A stretch of DNA of 64,000 nucleotides. Source: Globisporangium splendens. Lineage: Eukaryota; Oomycota; Peronosporomycetes; Pythiales; Pythiaceae. This document shows, piece after piece, positions 1 to 10,609 of the stretch (positions within the stretch are counted from its first letter, which is position 1; the number at the start of each line of letters is the position of its first letter). Under the pieces are notes generated by a model. It was given only the letters and a program-made list of their open reading frames with translations, was not told the origin of the DNA and ran no database searches. A program made the position numbers and the translations under genes. The DNA lies in contig VFIW01000001.1 in assembly GCA_006386115.1 (NCBI GenBank), positions 1 through 64,000 on the forward strand, in the 5' to 3' direction.

Positions 1-75
1 AGTCGGGAGACGCTTCCTCTGGCACAAGCGTGTGTGCCGTGTTTAAGGGACTGTTTGGAACAGTGTCCTTTTACA
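1..75. repeat. 3' end of a partial LTR (copy 0 of an LTR array)
   Basis: This stretch repeats with near identity at 815-889 and again, diverging slightly, at 1627-1700. It is the 3' end of an LTR whose 5' part lies outside the window. The end is placed at about 75 because the third copy stops matching just after the shared ccttttac, and because the sequence there (ccttttaca) is an inverted match to the tgtaatgg that opens the LTRs at 240 and 1054. The boundary is inferred to within about 15 bases. Confidence 0.6.
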
Positions 76-239
76 ATATGTCGAAGAGTTCTGGAGCTGT
101 CTGCTGTCGCTTGGACAACGGACGTTCTTCATCTTGGTTCACTTGGTCACTTGGTCGCTTCATGGCCAATTGGAAAGTGAACTGCTCCGATAGGTCTGCA
201 AAAGTACGCAATGTACTTGTGACTTTGAGGAGGGGATGA
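76..239. mobile_element. 164-bp internal region of a small non-autonomous LTR element
   Basis: This sits between two LTRs and is repeated, apparently without differences, at 890-1053. It ends in a purine-rich tract (gaggaggggatga), as expected of a polypurine tract just 5' of a 3' LTR. It has no gag or pol coding capacity; the short open frames are not convincing. The size and arrangement fit a TRIM-like element. I could not match a primer-binding site to a specific tRNA by eye. Confidence 0.55.
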
Positions 240-889
240 TGTAATGGGCTATACCTAGCCATTACATGAAGGTGGATCTGTTCCCAGATCTAGTGTGCCA
301 CACACCACCTTCAGTGTGCATTGTGAAGAGACAATTAACAAAGGGATTACGGTACGACAGTCCCCACATGCACATGTGACGTCATCCCATGACGTCACGA
401 GCGATCTCTGTGCTGATCAGTGCACAATGTTGTTCACATGTACTAATCAGTACAGAGTGATGACATCCATGTGCTAATCAAGTACTGAGTGATGGTTCCT
501 ACTTGGGAAACTGCACTGGTGATGAGACCGACGTGTCTCTGCCACCTGAAGTGAGTGGCTGTAGCCAATCACTTTGCAGGGAATTTTCCACGGGACTTCA
601 AGTTCAAGCTTCTCGAAGATCTCGTGGGTTCAACCTCAGTGTACCCAAGGTTTTATACATCCGATTCATAGGTTTTATTGTGTATGTTTAGGTTTTAGTT
701 ATAAAACGTGTAGGAGCCCTTGGGGTTCATTTACAAGTAGCGACAGGAACCATAAGCATTTTAATTCAGTTGCAATTTTACCACCAAGCCCTCAAGTCTT
801 CCTTCCTCCCTCCAAGTCGGGAGACGCTTCCTCTGGCACAAGCGTGTGTGCCGTGTTTAAGGGACTGTTTGGAACAGTGTCCTTTTACA
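240..889. repeat. Complete LTR, about 650 bp (copy 1)
   Basis: It begins TGTAATGG and ends CCTTTTACA, giving a short inverted terminal match with TG...CA ends. It contains a perfect 10-bp inverted repeat around a 3-base spacer, carrying two TGACGTCA palindromes (376-398), and several palindromes around gtactaatcagtac. It differs from copy 2 by scattered substitutions and a few small indels, for example near 320-345 and 725. The direction of transcription is inferred only from the polypurine-like tract upstream. Confidence 0.6.
376..398. promoter_or_regulatory. Paired TGACGTCA (CRE-like) palindromes in LTR copy 1
   Basis: GTGACGTCAT, three C bases, then ATGACGTCAC form a perfect inverted repeat, each arm holding the CREB/ATF-type octamer TGACGTCA. 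The same site is at 1190-1212 with one changed base in the right arm. LTR U3 regions commonly carry promoter elements, so a bZIP-binding enhancer role is plausible but inferred. Confidence 0.4.
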
Positions 890-1053
890 ATATGTCGAAG
901 AGTTCTGGAGCTGTCTGCTGTCGCTTGGACAACGGACGTTCTTCATCTTGGTTCACTTGGTCACTTGGTCGCTTCATGGCCAATTGGAAAGTGAACTGCT
1001 CCGATAGGTCTGCAAAAGTACGCAATGTACTTGTGACTTTGAGGAGGGGATGA
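890..1053. mobile_element. Second 164-bp internal region of the LTR array
   Basis: This is a copy of 76-239, including the purine-rich 3' end, and I see no differences between the two. It lies between LTR copies 1 and 2, so the array reads LTR-internal-LTR-internal-LTR. Such shared-LTR arrays can arise by unequal recombination between elements or by recombination of extrachromosomal copies. Confidence 0.55.
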
Positions 1054-1700
1054 TGTAATGGGCTATACCTAGCCATTACATGAAGGTGGATCTGTTCCCA
1101 GATCTAGTGTGCCACACACCACCTTCACTGTGCATTGTGGAGAGACAAATAACAAAGGGATTACAGTACGACAGTCCCCACATGCACATGTGACGTCATC
1201 CCGTGACGTCACGAGCGCTCTCTGTGCTGATCAGTGCACAATGTTGTTCACATGTACTAATCAGTACAGAGTGATGACGTCCATGTACTAATCAAGTACT
1301 GAGTGATGGTTCCTACTTGGGAAACTGCACTGGTGATGAGACCAACGTGTGTCTGCCACCTAAAGTGAGTGGCTGTAGCCAATCACTTTGCAGGGAATTT
1401 TCCACGGGACTTCAAGTTCAAGTTTCTCGAAGATCTCGTGGGTTCAACCTCAGTGTACCCAAGGTTTTATATATCCGATTCATAGGTTTTATTGTGTATG
1501 TTTAGGTTTTAGTTATAAAACCTGTAGGAGCCCTTGGGGTTCATTTAAGTAGCGACAGGAACCATAAGCATTTTAATTCAGTTGCAATTTTACCACCAAG
1601 CCCTCAAGTCTTCCTTCCTCCCTCCAAGTCGGGATTGCTTCCTCTGGCACAAGCGTGTGTGCCGTGTTTAAGGGACTGTTGTGAACAGCGCCCTTTTACT
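1054..1700. repeat. Complete LTR, about 647 bp (copy 2, array end)
   Basis: It is homologous to 240-889 with substitutions and a few small indels. Near its 3' end it diverges (gttgtgaacagcg against gtttggaacagtg) and homology stops after about 1700, where unrelated sequence begins. The paired CRE-like site is at 1190-1212 with one mismatch. No target-site duplication can be checked because the left end of the array is outside the window. Confidence 0.6.
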
Positions 1701-2310
1701 TAGGCGGGATGTTTAGTTGGGCAGTATGCACACTACACTCACTCACGTTTGGCACACAGCACATTCACAGCAGACAGTCGTAAACATCCGATAGTATGCA
1801 CGCTTATCTTGTCTGCGGGTCTTCTGTGCAGATTTCTGGATGGCTGGGATGCTGGCTGGGACATGTGTGAAGGACGCAAAATCGGATCTATTCAATCCGA
1901 GGAGCGGCCACGCTACTCCATCCAAACTCAGTACTGCACGGAATACCTAAATTAGTATTACCTAAAATGATACAAAAGGCTTCCAGAACTAATAACCCTA
2001 TTATGAAAGAGCTGCCGATATAAACCTCCCTAAAATAATGATTTCAGCTGAGCTTGGGAATGGGCTCGACCGGAACCTGGAGTGTCGGGCCGCGGTCTGG
2101 CGGGTCCTGGACAGGATGGTCTCGACAGAAACTGGGCTCACTCCTTGTTTTGTCTTCCGCACGGCCCTGCACTGTGACTGCGTTCGCCTGCTCCTCGCAC
2201 CACTACACAGTGCGAATGCGCGTGCATTTTCTGGAGGGCTCATCACCACAAAAGCTCTCGTATCGTGCAATGCTGTGTCTCTGTATTGGATATGGTGACG
2301 ATTCGAAATG
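1701..2310. other. Unassigned sequence between LTR array and decayed LINE
   Basis: There is no convincing coding region here. The sequence from about 1760 to 2030 is AT-richer than the LINE to its right. The 3' limit of the neighbouring LINE cannot be set exactly, so part of 2040-2310 may be LINE 3' sequence. Confidence 0.4.
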
Positions 2311-5300
2311 TTACAAGGCAGTGGTTCCCATGCCGTTGCTGATCCACTTGTACTCTCGTTTTGTGTGTTTCCTGCTCCACGACTCCTGCTGACTGATTAA
2401 CTGGTTGCCTGCATCGATTTCTATCTCCGGTGAGCATAGAATGATGCTGGTTACAAGTTTTCGCAAGGCGGTCATTCGTTTGAACGTGAGAGTCGCCGTC
2501 ATGGTTGGTAGCCGCACGGAGAACACTCGCTCTTCTTCCCGTCTCACGTTGAAGCTGGCCAAATTGCATTCCTTCAGGAAACGAACCGTTTTGACTGAAT
2601 ACTGCTCACCTTGACTGTCAATTATCCAGGGGTTATCGTTCCACTGAAAGGATGGCCAGAAGGCTCGAGTCTCTTCCGATAGTTGATGAATCGTCTGCTC
2701 AGGTTTTCTCCCAAAGTACACACCTACGCGTCCGTCTGATCTCCACTCGAGGTCCAGGGTCAGTAGCAAAGATTCCATTTGCCGCTTCAGATCGTCTTTC
2801 CACGCGGGATTGCGTCTCTCTGCAACCACCAAGTCTTCACAGAGATACTCCCACCCGAGTCTGTGGATATTGTTCGTCTGGTACAGCCTTGTCTGTGCGT
2901 GCTGGCTTCGCTCCTTGGTGAAATCGCGCAACATCCCCGGTTTTGACTTTTGTCCTGATGAACCTGCTCATGCCAAGCCTCTGTATACTTGTCTCGCGCT
3001 CGCTGTAGCCACCGAGTTGTCCGCCGCATCGCTTGTCGCTTTATTGCAAGAGGTATTGAATAGAGACCTATGCCTCCTTCCTTGACTGGCAAGTAGAGCA
3101 GGGAAGGACTCACCTTGTGCCTCGTGCCGTCTGTGCCGAGTGTCGATTTCCACAAAAATTGCTTTTGTAGATTCACTAGCTGATCCACGACCTTCGCTGG
3201 GGGCTTGATGTAGCCGGCAGTGAACAGAATCGACGGCAGTAAGATCGAATTCAGTATAAGCACTCTCCCCACCACACTGTTGGAGACTTTGGCCGCGATG
3301 ATCAATCTGGTTCGGAGCTTTTGCAGACGGTCCTCCCAATTAGCTTGTGTGATGTTCCCGGTTCCTATTTGGATGCCAAGGTACCTCACCGTCTCTCATG
3401 CTTCAGGACCGGAATGCCATATCTTTGTTCCTGGACTACTGCTGTGTTGAGACAGATGTAGCTACTTTTCGTTGGTTGCACGTGCAGACCTGATTGCTGA
3501 CCGAACTCGGACAGCAGCTGCATCAGTCGAGGCAGCTGTTTCCCTTGTTTCAAAAAGACGGCGGAGTCGTCGACGAAGGTCGAAATGAGATGGGGTTCTG
3601 CTCCGGATCTGGTCACACGAATTCCTTCCAGATGGGAGTCTTGTTGTACTGCCAGTGCGAGAATCTCCGCGGCGACGATAAACAGCAGAGGGGAGAGTGG
3701 TCAACCTTGACGAATTCCCGACTTGACCTCCCATTCTCTCGACAGTTCCCCGTTCACCAGGTACTGCGCTGTAGTGTCCGAGTGCATTCGACGTACTAAA
3801 TCCACAAATTGTCGCCCAAAGCCGAACTTGCTCAGCACAAGGTACAGAAAGTCTCTGTCCAATGTGTCGTAAGTCTTCATGAAGTCAAGCATCGCAATTC
3901 CTGGAGCGTCATCCAACCCTTCAGCACTGTTGTGTGTGCCTTATCCAATGCAGCTTGCATGATGAGGATCGCGTTCTCCATCAGTCGGTCGCGTACGAAG
4001 CCTTGTTGTGCTTCCCCGATGATCCACAGAAGGATGTCTTGCAGCCTTGTTGCCAAGACTTTTGCAAACAACTTGTAAGTGGTCGTAAGCAGAGTGATTG
4101 GTCTGTAATCGAGGGGGTTTGGCGAATCTCCTTTCTTGCGCAACGGTATCACGATTCCTTGACCGAATGATCGTGGCATGGGTGCCCCGCGTTGGATGTT
4201 GTTGAATTCCCGCACCAAAACTTCAACCATCACGTCCTCGCAATCCTTGTAGAAGTCATTGTTCAGACTGTCCACGCCACCTGCCTTATGCCGATGTAAA
4301 GCCGCGATCGCCTCTCGTACTTCTTTTTCGGTAATGGGTGCCATCAAGTCTTGGTTTTGCGCTTCCGTGACTTTCCGAGTTTCCGGAATGTACACCAGTG
4401 CATCAAATCGCAGTTCAGCCTTGTGCGGAGGGACCGTAGCATGGCTCTGGCCGGTGATTTGGTGCCACTCAGCCCCCATGATGTCCGCTAGACTCGCGTT
4501 TGGTGGGTGGTACCTTCCGGGGGTCGGTTCCAATCGCGAAATTGTTTGATCCCGCTGCCAGTTGGCGATCCTCCGAAAGAAGTGACGAACATCCCCCTGC
4601 GTTGCTTGCATATACTTACCGAATTTAAACTCTGCTGCCTCTCTTGCCGCGTTTGCTTGTTCTTCGATCAGCTGACGCCTTGTGCGGTTTGCCGGTCGGT
4701 GCTGCTGATCCTCCAACTTTTGCCGATATCTTCGTACTTGCCGCTTCTCTGCTCGACTTACTCTCAGTATTGCTTTGATGATACGCTGCTCCAGGTGGCT
4801 CCATACGATTGACCTTCACTCTGCATCAGCTCCAGCTCGTGAGCGATTGCCTTTTGCACCCCAGTCCGCACCAAGTCAGGACGCGAGGTTCGCATCGGGT
4901 ACCTGCACTTGTTCACCTTCCTTGGTCTCTGCGGTTGACTCGTCCATTTCATATGCAGCACCACTGCTTGGTGATCCGAGTAGCGCTTGGGTAGCTCTAT
5001 GGCCTCCCATTGCACGGCGCTGCCCAGATTTCCTGCTATATAGAATCGGTCGAGTCGACTGGCTGAGTTTTTTCTCCAGTATGTGAAATGCTCCGTCGGT
5101 TCTCGCTGCACTGGCCACTCCGGATCCTCCACTAGCTCCCGTGCGTCGTGTATGTTCCACTCCGTCACTAATCGTCTCAGTTCTGCACTTTCGCATTGCA
5201 CAGGTTGCAGAACTCCTCTTTGGTACCGATCCCGTTGCTTGTCGAGAACACAATTGAAGTCACCTCCGAGCACTGCTGCTTCTTGATGAGTCACGGACTC

Positions 5301-5742
5301 CTCGTTTAGGCGTCGGAAGAAGTGTTCTCGCTCTGATTTCTTGTTGGGTGCGTACACATTAATCCACACTACTCCCTTGGACTTGATAGCGAGTGTGCGA
5401 TTTGCCCACTTGGATTCCTCGATCAGTTGTGTTTCGCTAATCGTTTTCGGATTTGTGAGTATTGCAACTCCGCTGGTCGCGTCTGGATGGATGGACCAAA
5501 AGGACGTTGGTTCGTCCAGGTTTGTAAACCTCCCCCATATTCGGTTCCAGTTCTCTGGTTTGTTTCAATATTGTACAGAAGTCTTCAATCGCCTCGTACA
5601 GGTTGTCTGGGTCTTCGGCGTCACTGGACCTGAACGTCTGCAGCTCCTCCTCATACACCACTGCGCAGATGATGTAGCGGCTGAGCTTCTCTAGCTGGGT
5701 CGGGTGACAAAGTCGCAGAACTTCGAACCCACCGTACTTCAT
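2311..5742 (-). pseudogene. Decayed LINE ORF2: APE endonuclease and reverse transcriptase, no RNase H
   Basis: Read on the minus strand, fragments in shifting frames cover an ORF2. The endonuclease half (about 5742-4764) shows VAILTNP, GGDFNC, SASRLDRF and YSDHQAVV, matching the N/E, D-N, D and S-D-H motifs of APE-type LINE endonucleases. The reverse transcriptase (about 4716-3386) shows RPITLL, LDFMKTYD, GIRQG-stop-PLSPL and FVDDSAVFL. A thumb region (LGIQIG, about 3389) follows, then a C-terminal part with WIIDSQGEQY. Visible breaks are a frame change near 5440, one near 3900, a TGA where motif B normally has Cys (3699-3701), and a shift near 2900. The sequence stops short of the zinc-finger and RNase H regions found in the complete LINE at 39.9-50.4 kb, so the 3' end is truncated or replaced. 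Confidence 0.85.
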
Positions 5743-6416
5743 TTTTCCAAGCGTCGACCAGTCTTCCTTGGAGTTGAGTAGTGCGGCCCGTTGTTACTTC
5801 GTGGTTGCCGTTGCAATCCTGTCAAATCAACCTGTAATCCATACCCTGGTTTCTGCCTGATCGGTGCGGTGTGCAAGACGTTTGGGTCCTTCCTCAATCA
5901 CCTGTTCGCGCAGAACATGTGTCAAGTCCACTAGCGTTGGCCCTCTGAGGTGGTTCAGCACATGATGCAGCCCTGGCGACGTCTTCAACATCGCTAGAAT
6001 TCGCTCCCATTCATTGAGAGCTGCCTGCGTCCATACATCACGATTGGACGAGAGCAGAGGAAAGGGGTATTTGGTTTCTTGTTTCCATTGATCCTGGAAC
6101 CCTTCCCAATGCTCCTGCAGCGTGTGCTCGAGGTCTATGCGTTTCTACATGGAGTCTCCTTCGATCGCCAAACGTCTCGACAGCGTTTTGGTTTTCTTGA
6201 GGGGGACATTGGGGCTGTTCAGGTTTATCGTGACATCGCCATCTTGAGCATCAGGGTTTCGTCTCTCTCTCGCTTCCTGGGTTGTGGAGGTAACTCGATT
6301 GTGAGCAAGTGATATACCACAAGCTGATTCTCCTGAGATGCGAGCGACCAGCCGTGTTGTCCGCTGAGCTGGTTTGACTCAAACTTTTCTCGCTCGTCCA
6401 GCGGTGGAGTTCACAC

Positions 6417-9400
6417 TCACTCTTCCAAACTGGAATTGTCGCTGTCCTCCATTGAATCGTCTGTTTCTCGTTCGGAATCGAATTGGCCGGATCGGTCAGT
6501 CTTGAACTCCGTCTTGCTCCTCTCGGATCCTTGGAGATGCTTCGCTAATGAGGAGCTCGTTATATTCGCCAGTGGCGATGGGTCGTTAAGGGTTCTGAAG
6601 AGCAGACTGTGGTAGTGTTCATTTGCAAATTTCAGAACGATTGGTAGTGGACTGCTCGTGGCCTCTGCTTCGATTCTGACTTGACGAAGCTCGTCTTCCC
6701 ATTCCTTCCCCGTGCACACATGTTCTTTGGCTGACAAAAACTAGACGCCTGCGTGGACTTTGGATTGCGGCTTGTAAATTGCAAAACCTTTTCGGTCTGC
6801 GTGCATTGTCTCGATCAGCACGAAGATTTTCCTCTGCAAAGCCTTGGCAGCCATCCGCAAGGACTCCGGGCCACCCCACAGGGATCCTGGCAGTGCGGAA
6901 GATCGGCTGGAGGAGCTACTTGCAATATCACTGAAATAGTTGAGAATATCTGCTCTCCTTTCTTTTGGGCTCATTTTCCGATCCCCTCTCCTCAGTGCTT
7001 CGAGTATTCCCAAATGCGTTCCTTCAGGAAATTCGGGATCGAAGTTGAGCCGTGCTGCCGCGTTCATGCTTTTCTTGATTCTGCTCGCCGTGGCCTCGAG
7101 CAGCTTCTCATTGGCCTTGCTGTCATGCGTGATTTGGAGCACCGCTTCCGCCACTGCATAAAATTGGCAATTTCCGGTAGGTGGCGTTGTTGCTTCTGCA
7201 AGTCCGTTGGCGTCCATCACGTCTTGAAGCGTATACTCCCCATCCCAGTCCATGATGTCGTTGCGATTCGGGTTGAGCTCGGTTTGTCTTTCCACGTGCA
7301 CCTTCATTAATTCGTCCATATCTCGTCGAAAGCGCATCAGTTCTTTTGCCCACCGGATGCCATCCTTGGAGATTTGGTTTGGTCCATTTTTCTGGCTTGC
7401 CTTTGACGCGGGTCCTTTTGTATTCGCCGCTCCACCGTTTGGTTTCGCCTTCTCCTGCTCTTTGAGATTGCCGGTTTGTTGTCCTGAAATTTCTGTTGTC
7501 AATGTAGACGATGCATTTTTTGTTAGATTATTTGGATTGGAGTTCGGTTGTGGGCTGGACGTGTTGGTCTCATCAGGCGTCACGGGGTTCGTGTTCTCGC
7601 TCGGCTTGTTTTTCCCACTGGCGTGACGAGCCTCTGTTGCGGGTTGAAGTGGCTGTTTCTGTTTGTCGATGCTGTCTAAGACCGTCGCTTCCATTTCCGC
7701 TGCACTGGTGAAAGTGGCTGGCTTTCTCGGGAGTTTACTCACGATCTCATCGTCTGCGTGAATACAGTTGTTAGTTGTTAGTTCATGTTCCGTTGCCTTA
7801 CACGCTCGCGCGAAATGTCCCGCTGCCCCGCAGATTAAACAAGGAGCCATTCGGTACTTGGATGCGTGGTGAAGGATGATCGTTCGCCCTCGCCAAATAA
7901 TTCGTCTGACATCGATAAGCGCTTTTGGACACAATTCGTCTTCAAAGAGCACCTCCCACAACTGCAATTGGTGGGATCTTGGACCGTACTCATCGAGTGG
8001 GTAGGCGTGGAATCGCTTGCCTGTCGTCTGCTTCAAGTATTCTAAAAACAGGGACATATTCATTGAGCGAGCAGTGTTCAAAAACTGAATTTTGTACCTG
8101 GATCTCGATTCTGCATTCTGTAGCCCGTCCGCTCCCAATTGCCTGTTCCACACGCTGTCTGCCTCCGGTCGCTCTCCGGTTGTCTCCATCGGGTGCGCGG
8201 ATATGAGTTGCACCAATTGGCGCCAGAAGGGATCGTCATTTTGTTCCATTTCGTCGCTGTGCTCCTGTCAAAGAAATAGAAGTGGAGAGAGTGCGTGCTG
8301 TCATTATATTCCGCAGCTTTGAGGTCTCTCAGCATCGCCATTGTCTCTTCCATTTTGTCGTCATTGCGGAATCTCGCTGCTTGCAAGATGGCTTCCACGA
8401 TTCGTCCGGTCGACTGATGATCTTTGTAGACTTGCGTCGCATCCGATAATTTGCCGACCAGCTCTCCTTCCACTTGAGCTGCGATGGTGTTATGGAAGCG
8501 GAAGAGAGTGTCCCCATCACATACTCGTCATAGGAATTGAAGCAAGTGTCGAATCAGGAGTTCGCCTTCCGCGATCGCTAGCATGATATCCCATTCCATC
8601 GTTGTCGGCTGGCGCAGGGTCACTGAGTACTCGAACTTTTGCTTGCAGTGTCGGATCATATTGCGTTGTTCCTCCTCCGTGTATTTGTCCGATTTGAAAA
8701 TGAAGGGCTGGGTGCCTTGCTCTTTGACTTTTGTTTGATTGTTGGTGCTCGTTTGCAAACCCCATGGCGAAGCCTTGGTTTCTGCTGCGAGCCTGTTCTG
8801 GTCAATTCTCTTTTGGATAAGCGCTACCACTGTCCACGACGACCGGTGCATATCCTTGCATAGATCTTGGATCGTCCGCTTCCACTCCGGAAAGGATTTT
8901 TCCTTTTCAACTGCCAGTAGACGGAAAAGGTCCACCAGCGCGTCCGCTTCTTCTCCGTTGAGTGTTGGGTAATTGTCGTTCGCCTTTTTTGGTTTCTCCA
9001 GAATCCGCATCCCGTTGTAGAGAGCTGTGAACATTAACCGCACTTCGTATTCAATCTCCACTCTGTTGACCGCGTTTGGCGACACACGCAACTTCGCGGC
9101 GAAGGCTTCGTATCTCTCCACTGGTGCAGTCTCCGTCGACGCTTCTTTTCGAGAGCCTTCCGCACGCGATGGTGTCGTGCCCTCCTCAATGGTCCCAGAC
9201 TTGTCTTGTCATCCTGCTTCTGGTTGGACCGTTTCGTTCGTGCGCACAGGATCTAGGGCTCCCCCTTTCTCGTGCTGCGACGGTCGTATGGCCATCTCTG
9301 CGTCGACTTGCGCCTGCCCACTCCGCAGCGTGATGGCTGTCTTCGTGGAAACTCCTTCCGGAGCTTCCTTCCGCGCGGCCCCCTCCCTTGGTTGCTCCAT

Positions 9401-9484
9401 ATTCGTCATGGAGACCTCAGGAGAAAGCTTTCGCTTATCGCTCTTTACAGAGGCTTGTATACTCAGTTCAGCATATTCACCCAT
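6417..9484 (-). pseudogene. Decayed LINE ORF1 with RRM-like region, CCHC knuckle and OTU-like domain
   Basis: It starts at an ATG at 9484 (MGEYAELSIQ) and runs leftward. Frame shifts near 9210, 8500 and 8250 break the 5' half. The open stretch 8249-6741 holds a zinc knuckle CLICGAAGHFARAC (C-x2-C-x4-H-x4-C), a charged linker, and then GNCQFYAVAEAVL, which matches the catalytic-Cys segment of OTU cysteine proteases, followed by the WGG-x2-x-L helix. A single TAG (about 6741) interrupts the domain. The same frame continues to 6417 and contains NEHYHSLL, which fits the OTU catalytic His. The region before the knuckle aligns by eye with the complete LINE (HSLHFYFFDRSTATKW against RLTFVVKDKPTAARW). 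This is the same protein plan as the intact ORF1 at 45477-50285, but strongly diverged. Confidence 0.8.
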
Positions 9485-10609
9485 CTTTGTGGTAGACTGT
9501 CGGTCACGTCGATATTTTCAAAAGCATTGGGACATGGCATTGCTGTAGAACTGTACTGCCCTAAAGGTTTCTTACGTGGTCTAAATATGGGCACTCGACA
9601 CTAAAAAATAGGACACTCGGCCTTGGCGTGTGCACCAACTATGCTTGGTGCTGGCGACATCCACGGCAGCAACTGCGCATTTTGGGGGAGCGCGCGATCA
9701 CTACAACTGGCGCGACGACAAGTCACAAGTGCATTCACAAGGACACTGCTACCTGCGCGCTCCTAGAACCGTCACGAGCCATTGATCAGTATACACTGGC
9801 CCCAACAGCAGGACGCATTTTCCTCGTATCGTGCTGTCGGCACAGAGACGCGAAGGCAATAGGTGCCAACGGAAAGGAGAAAAGGGAGACAGAGTTGTAT
9901 CCTGCGGACGAACCGAGATGCTATATGCGTCGCTGGGAATGTGCAATCCGTGGAGTGCGTTTCTTTTTTTCTTGATGTCGATGTCTACTGCAGCCAGGAT
10001 GCCACTCTAAAGACAGCACCTTCCGATTCATTGTAACAACACAAGCGCGTCGACAGTGCGGTTGGCATTTCAGCGCCAGCGACAGTGCAAGCATGGCGAC
10101 TTCGAGGGTGTGCTGTACTTCGAGATTATCCCCGACTGCTGCCGTGATAGATCTGTTCAGTGTCATGCATGCACCGAGGGAGTACGAGCTCTCACCTTTT
10201 GTTGTTCGCGACGGTAGCAGAGGACGGATGGTAATTTGGCATTGCAGATTTTGCACCCGGTTCGCTAGGTTCGCGCCGGAGAGCGATTGTCAGCTGCTCC
10301 ACGGAGAATTAATCCTACATCTGCTGTGGAGATCAAGTTGTGCATCGCTCCAGAAAAAAATCAGGTTTCACGGTATGACGAAGAAGCCAAACACGGCCAT
10401 TTCACAAACACAAGATGTAGAGAGAGTTTGGAGTTTCCAGCTCGTATCACGAACGCGTGTGTGAGTGTTACTCAAGAAGAGAGAGAAGAAGTCAAAGGCA
10501 AGACTTCAAAAGAACAAGCTGCTTCATTGCAATTGTTTATCAACGATGCAAGATGAAAAAAAACATGCATCAATTCGAAAAAAGGACAAAATGGAAGGCG
10601 TATTTCTCC
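9485..10609. other. LINE 5' flank and spacer downstream of the ABC transporter
   Basis: This joins the 5' end of the decayed LINE (probably ending somewhere in 9485-9610) to the 3' side of the transporter gene, which ends at 10610. I see no RNA gene, no conserved open frame and no clear repeat. Confidence 0.4.
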
